A stretch of DNA of 39,819 nt, from NCBI GenBank assembly GCA_937911325.1, contig CALDSD010000005.1, positions 1 to 39,819 on the forward strand, in the 5' to 3' direction. Positions 23,386-31,480 of the stretch are shown piece after piece. Every line of letters starts with the position of its first letter. Positions within the stretch are counted from its first letter, which is position 1. Made by a program: the position numbers and the translations under genes. The notes below the pieces were generated by a model. That model ran no database searches. It was not told where the DNA came from and saw nothing but the letters and a program-made list of their open reading frames with translations. Source of the stretch: an uncultured Neomegalonema sp. (GTDB taxonomy: Bacteria; Pseudomonadota; Alphaproteobacteria; Rhodobacterales; Rhodobacteraceae).

Positions 23386-24930
23386 ATGAATCTTGGCGCC
23401 GCTGAGGTCATGCCTGCTGGGCCGAAGGGAGTTGGACGCGACCGTGATGGCGGAGCGGCGTTTGAGCCCGACCTTGAGGCCGGACCGCCGCCGACCGATC
23501 CCGACACCGAGTTCGTCGACTTTTCGAACCGGCTTTGGGTCGCGGGTCCTCTCGCGGCGATCTTGTTCGTTCTGGAGATGGGGTCCCAGCTCGATCTGCC
23601 GTTTCGAGAGACCTTTGGCGCGGGCGCATGGTCTTTGTTGCAGCTGGCCTTGGCGGCGCCGGTCGTGCTCTGGGCGGGCGCGCCGCTTCTCAAACGGGCC
23701 GTGTCCTCGATCCGCAACCTCAGTCCGAACCGGTGGACGTTGATCGGGATCGGCGTCGGCGTCGCCTTCGTCTACAGCGCCGCAGCCGCGCTGTCGCCGT
23801 CGGCTTTCCCGGACGGGTTTCGGATGCAGGATGGATCCGTTCCGATCCATTTCGCGGCCGCCGCGGTGATCGTCGCGTTGGCGTTGGTCGGTCAGTTGTT
23901 CGAATTGATCGCACGCGAGAGAGCCGGCGAGGCGCTCCGCGCGTTGCGCGATCTGTCTCCTCAGACCGCGCGACGGAGTGCTGCGGATGGCGCGGAAGCG
24001 GAGGCGCCCGTCGATGAGAGCATGCTCACGGGCGAACAGCCGCCGGTCGAGAAGTCGAGAGGCGACGCCGTCATAGGAGGTTCGGTTACGGCCGGTTCCG
24101 GGTTCACAATGCAGGCGGAACGTGTCGGCGCTGAGACCCGGATCGCGCAGACCCTGTCGATGCTCGCTCAGGCGACACGGAGCCGAAGCCCGCTGCAAGC
24201 CGTGGCGGACAGGGTTGAAAGATGGTTCGCGCTCTCGGTGGTGGGTGTCGCGATCGCTACCTTTGTCTTGTGGGCGATGTGGGGACCAGCGCCGGCCTTG
24301 GATTTTGGTCTGCTCGCCGTGGTGTCGGTGCTGATCATCGCGAGCCCGTACGCTTTGAGCGTGGCGGGGCCGATGTCGATTACGGCCGCCATCGCCCGTC
24401 TGCAGCGACAGGACATGGTGGTCATGATCGCGACCGGAGATGCGGCCGCAACCGAGGAGAGCGTTGGCGGGGCGGTGGGTGTGGCAGAGGTTTTCTCCGA
24501 TCAGAGCCCTGAGGACAAAGCCTCGCTGGTCGGTCGTCTCCAGGGCCAGGGTTACACCGTGGCGGTGGCTGGCGACGGTGTGACTGACGCGCCGGCGCTC
24601 GCGAAAGCCGACGTCGGCGTCGCGATGGCGGCGGGCGCCGGCATGGCCATCGAGAGCGCCGGGCTGACGGTGCTGATCCGCGATCTCCACGCTTTGGCGC
24701 GCGCTCGCGCCCTCGCCAAAGCGACACAGCGCACCATGCGTCAGAACCTGACCTTCGCCCTTGTTTACAATGGGCTCGGCGTGCCGATCGCCGCTGGCGC
24801 GCTCTACCCGTTCTTCGGGCTGGTCCTGTCGCCGATGATCGCGGCGGTGGCCCTCAACGCGTCGTCCGTATTCCTCATCGGCAACGCGTTGCGGCTGCGG
24901 AACGCAAATCTGTCGGCGGACCCGTCATGA
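23386..24930 (+). CDS. internally deleted CopA-like P1B-type ATPase, probably inactive
   Basis: A 514-residue open frame behind a good AAGGAG, about 250 residues shorter than the usual heavy-metal ATPase. Membrane helices of a CopA/SilP-type pump are present, from RLWVAGPLAAILF onward, as are the actuator-domain DESMLTGE (T215-G216-E217) and the C-terminal GDGV(T)DAPALAKADVGVAMAAGAGMAIESAG and the last helix pair with SPMIAAVALNASSVFLIGNALRLR. Missing: an N-terminal CXXC metal-binding domain; the CPC motif, which reads SPY at 320-322; the whole P domain with DKTGT and the N domain (ARLQRQDMVV runs at once into MIATGD); and much of the actuator domain. GDGVND is GDGVTD at 396-401. Copper or silver transport by phosphorylation is impossible. 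Overlaps the oxidase relic by ATGA. Confidence 0.8.
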   Translation: MNLGAAEVMPAGPKGVGRDRDGGAAFEPDLEAGPPPTDPDTEFVDFSNRLWVAGPLAAILFVLEMGSQLDLPFRETFGAGAWSLLQLALAAPVVLWAGAPLLKRAVSSIRNLSPNRWTLIGIGVGVAFVYSAAAALSPSAFPDGFRMQDGSVPIHFAAAAVIVALALVGQLFELIARERAGEALRALRDLSPQTARRSAADGAEAEAPVDESMLTGEQPPVEKSRGDAVIGGSVTAGSGFTMQAERVGAETRIAQTLSMLAQATRSRSPLQAVADRVERWFALSVVGVAIATFVLWAMWGPAPALDFGLLAVVSVLIIASPYALSVAGPMSITAAIARLQRQDMVVMIATGDAAATEESVGGAVGVAEVFSDQSPEDKASLVGRLQGQGYTVAVAGDGVTDAPALAKADVGVAMAAGAGMAIESAGLTVLIRDLHALARARALAKATQRTMRQNLTFALVYNGLGVPIAAGALYPFFGLVLSPMIAAVALNASSVFLIGNALRLRNANLSADPS

Positions 24931-25455
24931 AAGTGAACCGCCGGACTTTCCTGGGGGGCGCGGCGGCGCTGGCGTCTCTTTCCGCGTCCTCGGCGCATGC
25001 GAGCCGTCAGGTCGATGTCGTTCTTGACGTCGACCTCGCCCCCGGCGAAACGGCGAAAGTGATCGACGAAGCCGATGGCGCCGATCGGGCCTTCGAGGTC
25101 ATGACATGGACTGTCGGTGATGCGGCGCCGATCCGGACCGAGAGCTTGCCGCCGCCGCAGATCTTGCAGCCCAATCCGATCCGGCGTCCGGATCAGTCGA
25201 CGGCGGCCGAGCACCGCCTGGCGCTCGAAGGCGGCGCCATGCACGGTATGACGGTCGCCAGGATGGGCGGTAAGATGATCGGCATGCGCGAACTCGCTCA
25301 AGCCGGCAAGATGCGGGCGCTCAACGGCGCTGTTCCCGCCGCAAGAAAGCGCGCGGATTGCGTTCGTCGCCGACAACCCCGGCTAGTGGATGCTCCATGG
25401 CCACGTGCTGGAGCGCCAGGTCTCCGGCATGATGGGCGTGGTGCAGGCCTTCTAA
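24927..25455 (+). pseudogene. multicopper oxidase relic (Tat signal, internal deletions, frameshift and nonsense codon)
   Basis: Starts at ATG 24927, overlapping the upstream stop. Residues 1-25 form a Tat-type signal (VNRRTFLGGAAALASL…). After a short junction the frame joins the end of domain 2 and the start of domain 3 of a copper-resistance multicopper oxidase: LEGGAMHGMTVARMGGKMIGMRELAQAGKMRALNGA. Around 25330-25345 the frame breaks, and the C-terminal copper motif continues in another frame: ARIAFVADNPG, an in-frame TAG at 25384, then WMLHGHVLERQVSGMMGVVQAF and TAA at 25453-25455. The type-1 copper Cys is Gly (HGH instead of HCH) and the LEH histidine is Arg. The central HPXHXHG segment is deleted. 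The open frame continues to 25601 as nonsense. Confidence 0.85.
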
Positions 25456-25627
25456 GCTTCTCTTTGCGCCAGCGACTGTTCAATTTAGATATGTTCGATC
25501 TATGTGTCGGTCTCAGCCGCTTGGCCGCGACGCCCAATGTCCAGCTGGGTGAAGCGTTTGGTTCTCAGCGCGGCGCGTTTGAGCGTCGCCGTTTCCGATA
25601 AAGACCTTTAGATTAAAGGATTTCGAG

Positions 25628-28600
25628 ATGGAGCGGACGCTCTTCGCTTTCATTTGGAAGCACAGCATGCCGCAGCAGATCCGTCTGCTGATGGTCACTG
25701 TGGCCACCTTCCCGTTGCTCTACATCAGTCTTGAGCTGCCCAAGATCATCGTCAACGACGCGATCGGCGGAACCTCCGAGCAGATCCCGCTTTGGGGATA
25801 CGAGCTGACGCGGATCGAGTATCTCGGCGTCTTGTGCGCCGGTTTCCTTTTGGCGGTTCTCGCATCCGGGCTGCTGAAAATGCAGCTCAATACGATGAAA
25901 GGCGTCGTCGCGGAGCGCTTGCTGCGTCGGTTTCGCTACGAGCTGATCTCTCGGATCCTGCGATTTCCGCCCGTCTATTTTCGCCGGACCTCGCAGGGCG
26001 AGCTGATCTCGATCGTCACTGGTGAAGCGGAGCCGCTCGGCGGGGTCATGGGCGACGCGCTGGCGCAACCGGTTTTCCAAGCCGGACAGATGCTGACGAT
26101 CATGATTTTCCTGTTCGTTCAGAACGTTTGGCTTGGGCTGGCCGCGGTGGCGCTGATCCCCCTTCAGGCCTGGCTGATCCCGTATCTGCAGCGGCGCATC
26201 AATCAGCTTCAAAAGAAGCGGGTCTTTGAAGTTCGCAAGCTGTCGGAATCGCTTGGCGAAAGCATTCAGGGCGTCGAGGATATCCGGGCCAATGGCGGCG
26301 CGCCGTACACGCTCGCCAGCTTTTCCAATCGTCTGGGGCGGCTGTTCGACATCCGGTACCGGATCTATCAGCAAAAGTTCTTTTTGAAGTTCATCAACAA
26401 CTTCATCACTCAGTTGACGCCGTTCTTCTTCTTCTCGATCGGCGGCTATCTGGCGATCATGGGCGACCTGACCGTCGGCGCGCTGGTCGCCGCGCTGGCC
26501 GCCTACAAGGATCTGACCTCCCCCTGGAAGGAACTGCTCAATTACTACAACCGCGTTCAGGAAATGACCCTGCGCCACGAGACGATCGTCGAGCGCTTCG
26601 CGCCGCAGGGAATGATCGAAGCCGACCTGTTTGAGGGCCGTCCAGACGAGATCCCGTCGCTGTCAGGCGATATCGTCTTCGACAATGTTTCGGTGCGAGA
26701 GTTGGACGGGCGCGTCTTGCTCGAAGACTTCAGCGCCACGTTTCCGAAGGGCGCGACTGTTGCGATCAAGACCGGAAACGCCGTCGAGAGACGGGTGATG
26801 CTTCAGCTTCTCTCGCGCAGCTTTGCGCCGACGAGCGGGACGCTGACGGTCGCTGGGCATGACCTTTCGAAGATGCATCAGGTCGCCATCGCGTCGCGGG
26901 TCGGCGTCGTGCCGTCCATGCCGCGGCTCTTCAACCGGACGATCGGAGAGAACGTGCAGATGGCGCTGCGGACCTCTCCGTTGTTGTCGGCCGAGCGACC
27001 GGACCCTGAGGCTCTGCGCGCGATCGAAGAAGCCCGAAGCTCCGGCAACAGCGACGACCCGTTGGAGGCCGAGTGGCTCAATCTCGACGCGGCCGGGGTC
27101 GGTTCGACACAGGAACTCCGGGCCTGGTGGCTCAAGATCGTGGAAACCGCAGGAACCGACGATTTTCTGTTCCGAAGCGGGCTGGACGCGAAGTTCGATG
27201 CGGAGCGAAACCCGGATCTGACTGAGGCGATCCTGAAAATGCGCCCGGCCATCGAACAGCGCTTGAATGAGGCGGGGCTGTCGAAAGCCTATCACCGCTT
27301 CCACGAAAAGCAGTTCAACCCGGGTCTGGCGATTGGCGGCAACCTGCTGTTCGCTGCAGCCTATAACGAGCCCGACCCGATCGCCATGGCGGCGGACCCG
27401 CGTTTTCTGCAGTCGATCCGCGAGGTTGGGCTGGAAGACGACATCCTGGATCTGTCGGCGCGCTTGGCGTCGATCATCGTCGAGGCGTTCGGAGCGGTGG
27501 GCGCCGACCACCCGCTTTATCGGCGCGCAGGTTTGCCGGTCGAATTGTTCGATGTGATCGTGGATGTGGCGCGCGCCAAACGGCTTGGGAAGCTGCAAGA
27601 GCTGGATGACGCGACGCGCGCGTCGATGATGGCGGTGCCGTTCCGAATATCCGCCGAACAGATCGGCGAGACGTTTCCGGTTCCGCTCAAACGCAAGATC
27701 CTTGAACTCCGCGAGGCGCGTGGCGCGGAGCTGCGCGACCAAGCTCGGGACACGTTTCTCGGCCTGGACGAGAGCAAGGTTCATCCAGGGCTGACCGTTC
27801 TGGAAAACCTGATCTTCGGTCGCCTGTCCCGGACCCGGGAAGGCGAGGGCGAGCAAGTCCGCAAGATCGTTGGCGACGCCTTGATCGACGCCGGCCTGAA
27901 AGGAGCTGTGGCGATCTTGATCCTGGATGTCGAGGCTGGCGTCGGCGGCGCCAACCTTCCGCCGTTGGCGCTTGAACGGATCGCTTTTGTGAGAGCGGTG
28001 ATCAAACGTCCGGACGTCCTTGTGCTCGATCAGGCGCTGGCGAGCCATGACGCGGATTCTCGGCTGCGAACGCGCGAGAGACTGCGCACGCTTCTGCCGG
28101 AGGCGACGTTGATCTTCCTCGAGCCGAATTTTCATCGGCCTGACGAATACGATGTTTTCCTGGAGATCATGGATGGTCAGTTGGTGCGCAAAGTCGAAGC
28201 TATGGCCGAGCCTGCCGTGTCAAAACCCGAGCGCTCCGATCTGGAGAAAAAACTGCGAGCCATCGAGATGGCCGAGCTGTTTGCGGATCTGCCGCGCGCC
28301 CAGCAGCGTTTGCTCGCCTTCGCCTCGGAATGGGTCGAGGCGGCCCCGGGCGAGGTGTTGTTCAATTCCGGGGATCCGACCGACGGCGCTTACCTGGCGG
28401 TGAAGGGAACCGCGGATCTCGTCAGAAACGATCTGCCAGAAGAGCACCGGGCCATCTCGGAGGTCAATCCGGGACGCGTTGTGGGCGACCTGTCCGTGAT
28501 CCGGGGAACCGATCGCGAAGTCGGGATGGTCGCACGAACCGACTTCGTCGGTTTGCGCATCGGCGCGCGGGAACTCCTAGACGTGCTGCGCAGCGATCCC

Positions 28601-28741
28601 GGCGCGTCGATGATCATGATGAAGTCGATCGCGGACAATCTGATCGAGGTCGCCGGGCGCCTGTTCGACGTGCGCAACGAACTCGACAGCGCGATAAGGC
28701 CTTCAGATCCAGACGCCCGGAAAGAGACGGAGAAGGTTTAA
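25628..28741 (+). CDS. ABC transporter (permease–ATPase) with inserted domain and C-terminal cyclic-nucleotide-binding-like domain; degenerate ATPase motifs
   Basis: 1037 residues, start supported by AAAGGA. Residues 1-310 form a six-helix exporter-type membrane domain. The nucleotide-binding domain follows (SLSGDIVFDNVSV…) but is split by a ~270-residue helical insert containing further TIGEN/AIGGN/TVLEN-type segments (near residues 438, 567, 722), suggesting internal duplication. The C terminus (about 870-1010) is a cNMP/CRP-like domain: VLFNSGDPTDGAYLAVKG…GDLSVIRGTDREVG. Related proteins of this layout occur in alphaproteobacteria. Every catalytic ATPase motif is altered here: Walker A reads KTGNAVERR (381-389) without GK(S/T), Walker B has D801-Q802 for DE, the signature LSGGQ is absent and the H-loop reads EPNFHRP. 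It is therefore probably ATPase-impaired or acts as a regulator or partner. Confidence 0.9.
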   Translation: MERTLFAFIWKHSMPQQIRLLMVTVATFPLLYISLELPKIIVNDAIGGTSEQIPLWGYELTRIEYLGVLCAGFLLAVLASGLLKMQLNTMKGVVAERLLRRFRYELISRILRFPPVYFRRTSQGELISIVTGEAEPLGGVMGDALAQPVFQAGQMLTIMIFLFVQNVWLGLAAVALIPLQAWLIPYLQRRINQLQKKRVFEVRKLSESLGESIQGVEDIRANGGAPYTLASFSNRLGRLFDIRYRIYQQKFFLKFINNFITQLTPFFFFSIGGYLAIMGDLTVGALVAALAAYKDLTSPWKELLNYYNRVQEMTLRHETIVERFAPQGMIEADLFEGRPDEIPSLSGDIVFDNVSVRELDGRVLLEDFSATFPKGATVAIKTGNAVERRVMLQLLSRSFAPTSGTLTVAGHDLSKMHQVAIASRVGVVPSMPRLFNRTIGENVQMALRTSPLLSAERPDPEALRAIEEARSSGNSDDPLEAEWLNLDAAGVGSTQELRAWWLKIVETAGTDDFLFRSGLDAKFDAERNPDLTEAILKMRPAIEQRLNEAGLSKAYHRFHEKQFNPGLAIGGNLLFAAAYNEPDPIAMAADPRFLQSIREVGLEDDILDLSARLASIIVEAFGAVGADHPLYRRAGLPVELFDVIVDVARAKRLGKLQELDDATRASMMAVPFRISAEQIGETFPVPLKRKILELREARGAELRDQARDTFLGLDESKVHPGLTVLENLIFGRLSRTREGEGEQVRKIVGDALIDAGLKGAVAILILDVEAGVGGANLPPLALERIAFVRAVIKRPDVLVLDQALASHDADSRLRTRERLRTLLPEATLIFLEPNFHRPDEYDVFLEIMDGQLVRKVEAMAEPAVSKPERSDLEKKLRAIEMAELFADLPRAQQRLLAFASEWVEAAPGEVLFNSGDPTDGAYLAVKGTADLVRNDLPEEHRAISEVNPGRVVGDLSVIRGTDREVGMVARTDFVGLRIGARELLDVLRSDPGASMIMMKSIADNLIEVAGRLFDVRNELDSAIRPSDPDARKETEKV

Positions 28742-28773
28742 GAGCCCGATCGGGAAAGGCGGGCCGAGCGCCG

Positions 28774-30345
28774 CTATTCTATCTGTGGGAAAGCCGCCCG
28801 TATCCGCCTTTCCTGATCTGTGGTCAGGTAATTGGGTTCGTGCGTCGCCAGGATCGTTCGGGCCTCTTCCCGGGCGCGGGTCCAGATATCTGCGGCGCCT
28901 TTCTCCTCCCACGCGCTTGGCGGTTCGCGATCGGCCAGCTTTGGGTAGTAGTAGTCGCGCTCCATCGCGGCGTAGGTCTGAGAATGACCCAGGAAGTGAC
29001 CTTCGCCCAGCACGGCGTCGCAGATCGCCTCGAAGCCGAGCGTCTCTTCGCTGACTTCAACGCCGCGCAGCGCTCGGTAAATCGCGCCGTGCATCTCGTT
29101 GTCGAGAACGAACGCCTCAAAGCTCGCGCCCAGCAACGAGGCCGTCATGCCGGAGCTCTCGTAGACGAGGTTGCCGCCCGCGAGCCCGGCGGCCAGAGCG
29201 GTGATCCCTTTCTCGACGCCGTATTGCGCATCGATCGCTTTCGCGTCGGTCATTGACGCTGCGACGCCGGACGGAAGACCAAGCCAGTTCGAGATCTGCG
29301 CCGAGGCCGCGTTCATCACCGCGATCTCGCCCCCTCCGCCAGCGAAGGCGCCGGTGCGCAGATCGATCACCAGGGGCCAGTTCGAGAAGATCATCGGAAA
29401 TCCGGGACGGATCGCGTGGACCATCAACAGGCTGGCGAGCGTCTCGGCCAGCGACTGCGCCAGAAATCCTGCCAGTGTCGCCGGCGCGGTGGCTCCCGAC
29501 TGCGCCGCGGTGATGCAGGACATCGGAATGTTGTGCTCGACGCAGGCATAGATGACGTCGACCGCATCCTCGCCAAAGCGCATCGGCGAGATAATCGGAC
29601 TGATATGCGCCTTGAGAAACGGCCTCTTGGAGAACTCGCCCGGTCCGCCAGCGACGATGTCGAGCATCTCGACGATCGGCGCGACATGTTCGGCGATGGT
29701 GAAAGAGGTCGCGACGGGTTTCGTCGTGTTCTTCATCAAGGCGAACGCCGTGTTGACGTCCAGATCGAAGTTGTCCGCAAGGTCGGTCGCGACGCAACAG
29801 CGCGTGAACCAGCTGACATTCTCCAGCGTGTCCTGCAGCCGGGTGAAGTCGTGCAGATCGCGGAGCGTCGACGGACGGTAGAGACCCGTGTCGAGATCAA
29901 GGGTCTGGACCGCCGCGCCGCCTGTGCCGAAGTAGACCCGATCGCCGCCGACCTCGATGGACCGGTCTTCATCGCGGCCGTGAAACACGAAGGTCTTCGC
30001 CGCCGCTGCGATCGCATCCTCGACGAGGGGTCTGGGGAACAAGATCCGACCTCGCGCATCCAGCTCGGCGCCGGCTCGGACGAGATCTTTGGTCAGGCGT
30101 TCCGGCGACTCTCCAAGTCCCAGTTCCGCCAACAGCCTTATCGCCATCTCGTAGATCGCTTCGATCTCAGCTGTGCTCAGCGGATGGTATTGACCACCCT
30201 GTTGTCCGGGCGGGCAGGGGTTTGCCGGCCCGGCGGCGCGTTGAAGGATGCGGTCGCGCCGCCCGCCGGAGCGGCGGCTCTTTCTTGGTTCCGGCAACGG
30301 CGCGCTCCTTCCATTCGGGACGTTCAGGCTCACCCTTTGCGACAT
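28774..30345 (-). CDS. trimethylamine methyltransferase family (MttB-like) protein without pyrrolysine
   Basis: 523 residues from ATG 30345 (an in-frame TTG lies 21 bases upstream). MttB superfamily TIM barrel: RRSGGRR start, IEAIYEMAIRLLAELG, HGRDEDRSIEVGGDRVYFGTGGAAVQ, STLRDLHDFTRLQDTLENVSWF, CCVATD, CITAAQSGATAPATLAGFLAQ, YESSGMTASLLGASFEAFVLDNEM and YYYPKLADREPPSAWEEKGA at the C terminus. No in-frame amber codon, so it belongs to the non-Pyl branch, whose studied members demethylate glycine betaine, proline betaine or carnitine onto a corrinoid protein. No corrinoid protein is encoded nearby. It is divergent from a LysR gene and belongs with the two oxidoreductases further right. Confidence 0.93.
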   Translation of the reverse strand: MSQRVSLNVPNGRSAPLPEPRKSRRSGGRRDRILQRAAGPANPCPPGQQGGQYHPLSTAEIEAIYEMAIRLLAELGLGESPERLTKDLVRAGAELDARGRILFPRPLVEDAIAAAAKTFVFHGRDEDRSIEVGGDRVYFGTGGAAVQTLDLDTGLYRPSTLRDLHDFTRLQDTLENVSWFTRCCVATDLADNFDLDVNTAFALMKNTTKPVATSFTIAEHVAPIVEMLDIVAGGPGEFSKRPFLKAHISPIISPMRFGEDAVDVIYACVEHNIPMSCITAAQSGATAPATLAGFLAQSLAETLASLLMVHAIRPGFPMIFSNWPLVIDLRTGAFAGGGGEIAVMNAASAQISNWLGLPSGVAASMTDAKAIDAQYGVEKGITALAAGLAGGNLVYESSGMTASLLGASFEAFVLDNEMHGAIYRALRGVEVSEETLGFEAICDAVLGEGHFLGHSQTYAAMERDYYYPKLADREPPSAWEEKGAADIWTRAREEARTILATHEPNYLTTDQERRIRAAFPQIE

Positions 30346-30399
30346 CCATTCGCAAGCCGGTTGCAATTGATCAGGAAAAACCGAATCTATGATCCTTAA
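30346..30399. promoter_or_regulatory. divergent promoter region of mttB-like and lysR genes
   Basis: A 54-base gap between the two ATGs contains TTGCAATTGATCA, a short palindrome (CAATTG) in an A/T-rich stretch. LysR proteins usually bind such divergent gaps at a T-N11-A site, but I see no convincing half-sites. No SD before the LysR ATG. Confidence 0.35.
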
Positions 30400-31386
30400 A
30401 TGGAGAACTCAGAACCGCCATTCACTTTCAGGGCTGTGCAGATCTTCGTCAGCGCTGTTGACGCCCAGTCCGTCACCAAGGCCGCGGGGCGTCTCGGGAT
30501 CAGCGCATCGACCGTCTCTCAGCAACTCGCCGCGCTGGAAGCGGCGCTCGGCGCGCGGCTGATTGAACGGTCGGCGCGACGGTTCCGGCTGACAGGCGCC
30601 GGCGATCTCTTCTTGGCGCGCGCGAAACGTTTGCTCGACGACGTCGGTGCGGCGAAGGCGGAGTTGGCGCTCGCCGAGCAGGCGCCTCAGATGGCGTTGA
30701 ACATCGCATCGGTCGAAGAACTCGACGCCAGCGTGACGGCGCCGTGGCTCCGCCGATTGACCGAGCGGTTTCCGAACACGTCCTTCACGCTGACCAGCGG
30801 GGCCAGCCACGAAAACCATGACGCGCTGGCGTCACGCGCCGCCGATCTGATCGTCGCGGTCGATACGGTCGCCGCGGTGCATTGGGTCGAACAGCATCTG
30901 TTTTTGCGAGATCCTTTCATCCTTGTGGCGGCTCATGCGGTTGATCCGGCCTCAAAGCTCGCGGACTTGGCGGCCCGACCGTTCATCCGGTACGCCCCTG
31001 AGTTGCTGATCGGGCGCCGGATCGAGGCTCAACTCCGGCGCACCGGGACGATACCGGCGCGCGGTTTCGAGTTCACAACCAATCGAGCGCTGTTTGCGAT
31101 GACCGCCGAACTCGACGGCTGGGCCTTGACCACAGCGCTCGCCTTCTTGGGAACGCCCGGGGCCGAAAAGCTGGTGCGACCGCATCCGCTGCCTCTGCCC
31201 AGGTTCGCGCGCCAACTGGGCTTGCATGCGCGGAAAGGGGCGCTCGGCGGGCTGCCGCGACTGCTTGCGTCAGAACTGGCGGACTGCATCGACCGCCACG
31301 TGATCCCTGCGGCGAGAGACCGTCTCGGCTTTCTCGACACCGAGCTGCGGGTGATCCTTGATGATCCGCAGAATATGAATGATTGA
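30400..31386 (+). CDS. LysR family transcriptional regulator
   Basis: 328 residues. N-terminal winged helix-turn-helix with QIFVSAVDAQSVTKAAGRLGISASTVSQQLAALEAALGARLIERS, then a periplasmic-binding-protein-like effector domain. LysR proteins classically control a divergent gene or operon, here the mttB-like gene, and bind a small-molecule inducer, presumably the methylated amine or its product. The oxidoreductase genes downstream on the same strand may belong to the same regulon. The N terminus is short before the HTH and no ribosome binding site is evident, so translation may be leaderless. Confidence 0.95.
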   Translation: MENSEPPFTFRAVQIFVSAVDAQSVTKAAGRLGISASTVSQQLAALEAALGARLIERSARRFRLTGAGDLFLARAKRLLDDVGAAKAELALAEQAPQMALNIASVEELDASVTAPWLRRLTERFPNTSFTLTSGASHENHDALASRAADLIVAVDTVAAVHWVEQHLFLRDPFILVAAHAVDPASKLADLAARPFIRYAPELLIGRRIEAQLRRTGTIPARGFEFTTNRALFAMTAELDGWALTTALAFLGTPGAEKLVRPHPLPLPRFARQLGLHARKGALGGLPRLLASELADCIDRHVIPAARDRLGFLDTELRVILDDPQNMND

Positions 31387-31480
31387 TTTGGATATTGCGG
31401 AATAAAGCGCGGCGGATTGCGCCGCTCAAGGGCTTCTGCTGCAGTTCAGGTCGAACGTCCTCGTTGAAAAGCAGACAGTC

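Noticed and set aside
28774-30345. Pyrrolysine-type MttB (amber codon read-through)
   Set aside because: The reading frame contains no internal TAG and no pyl genes are seen, so it is the non-Pyl family branch.
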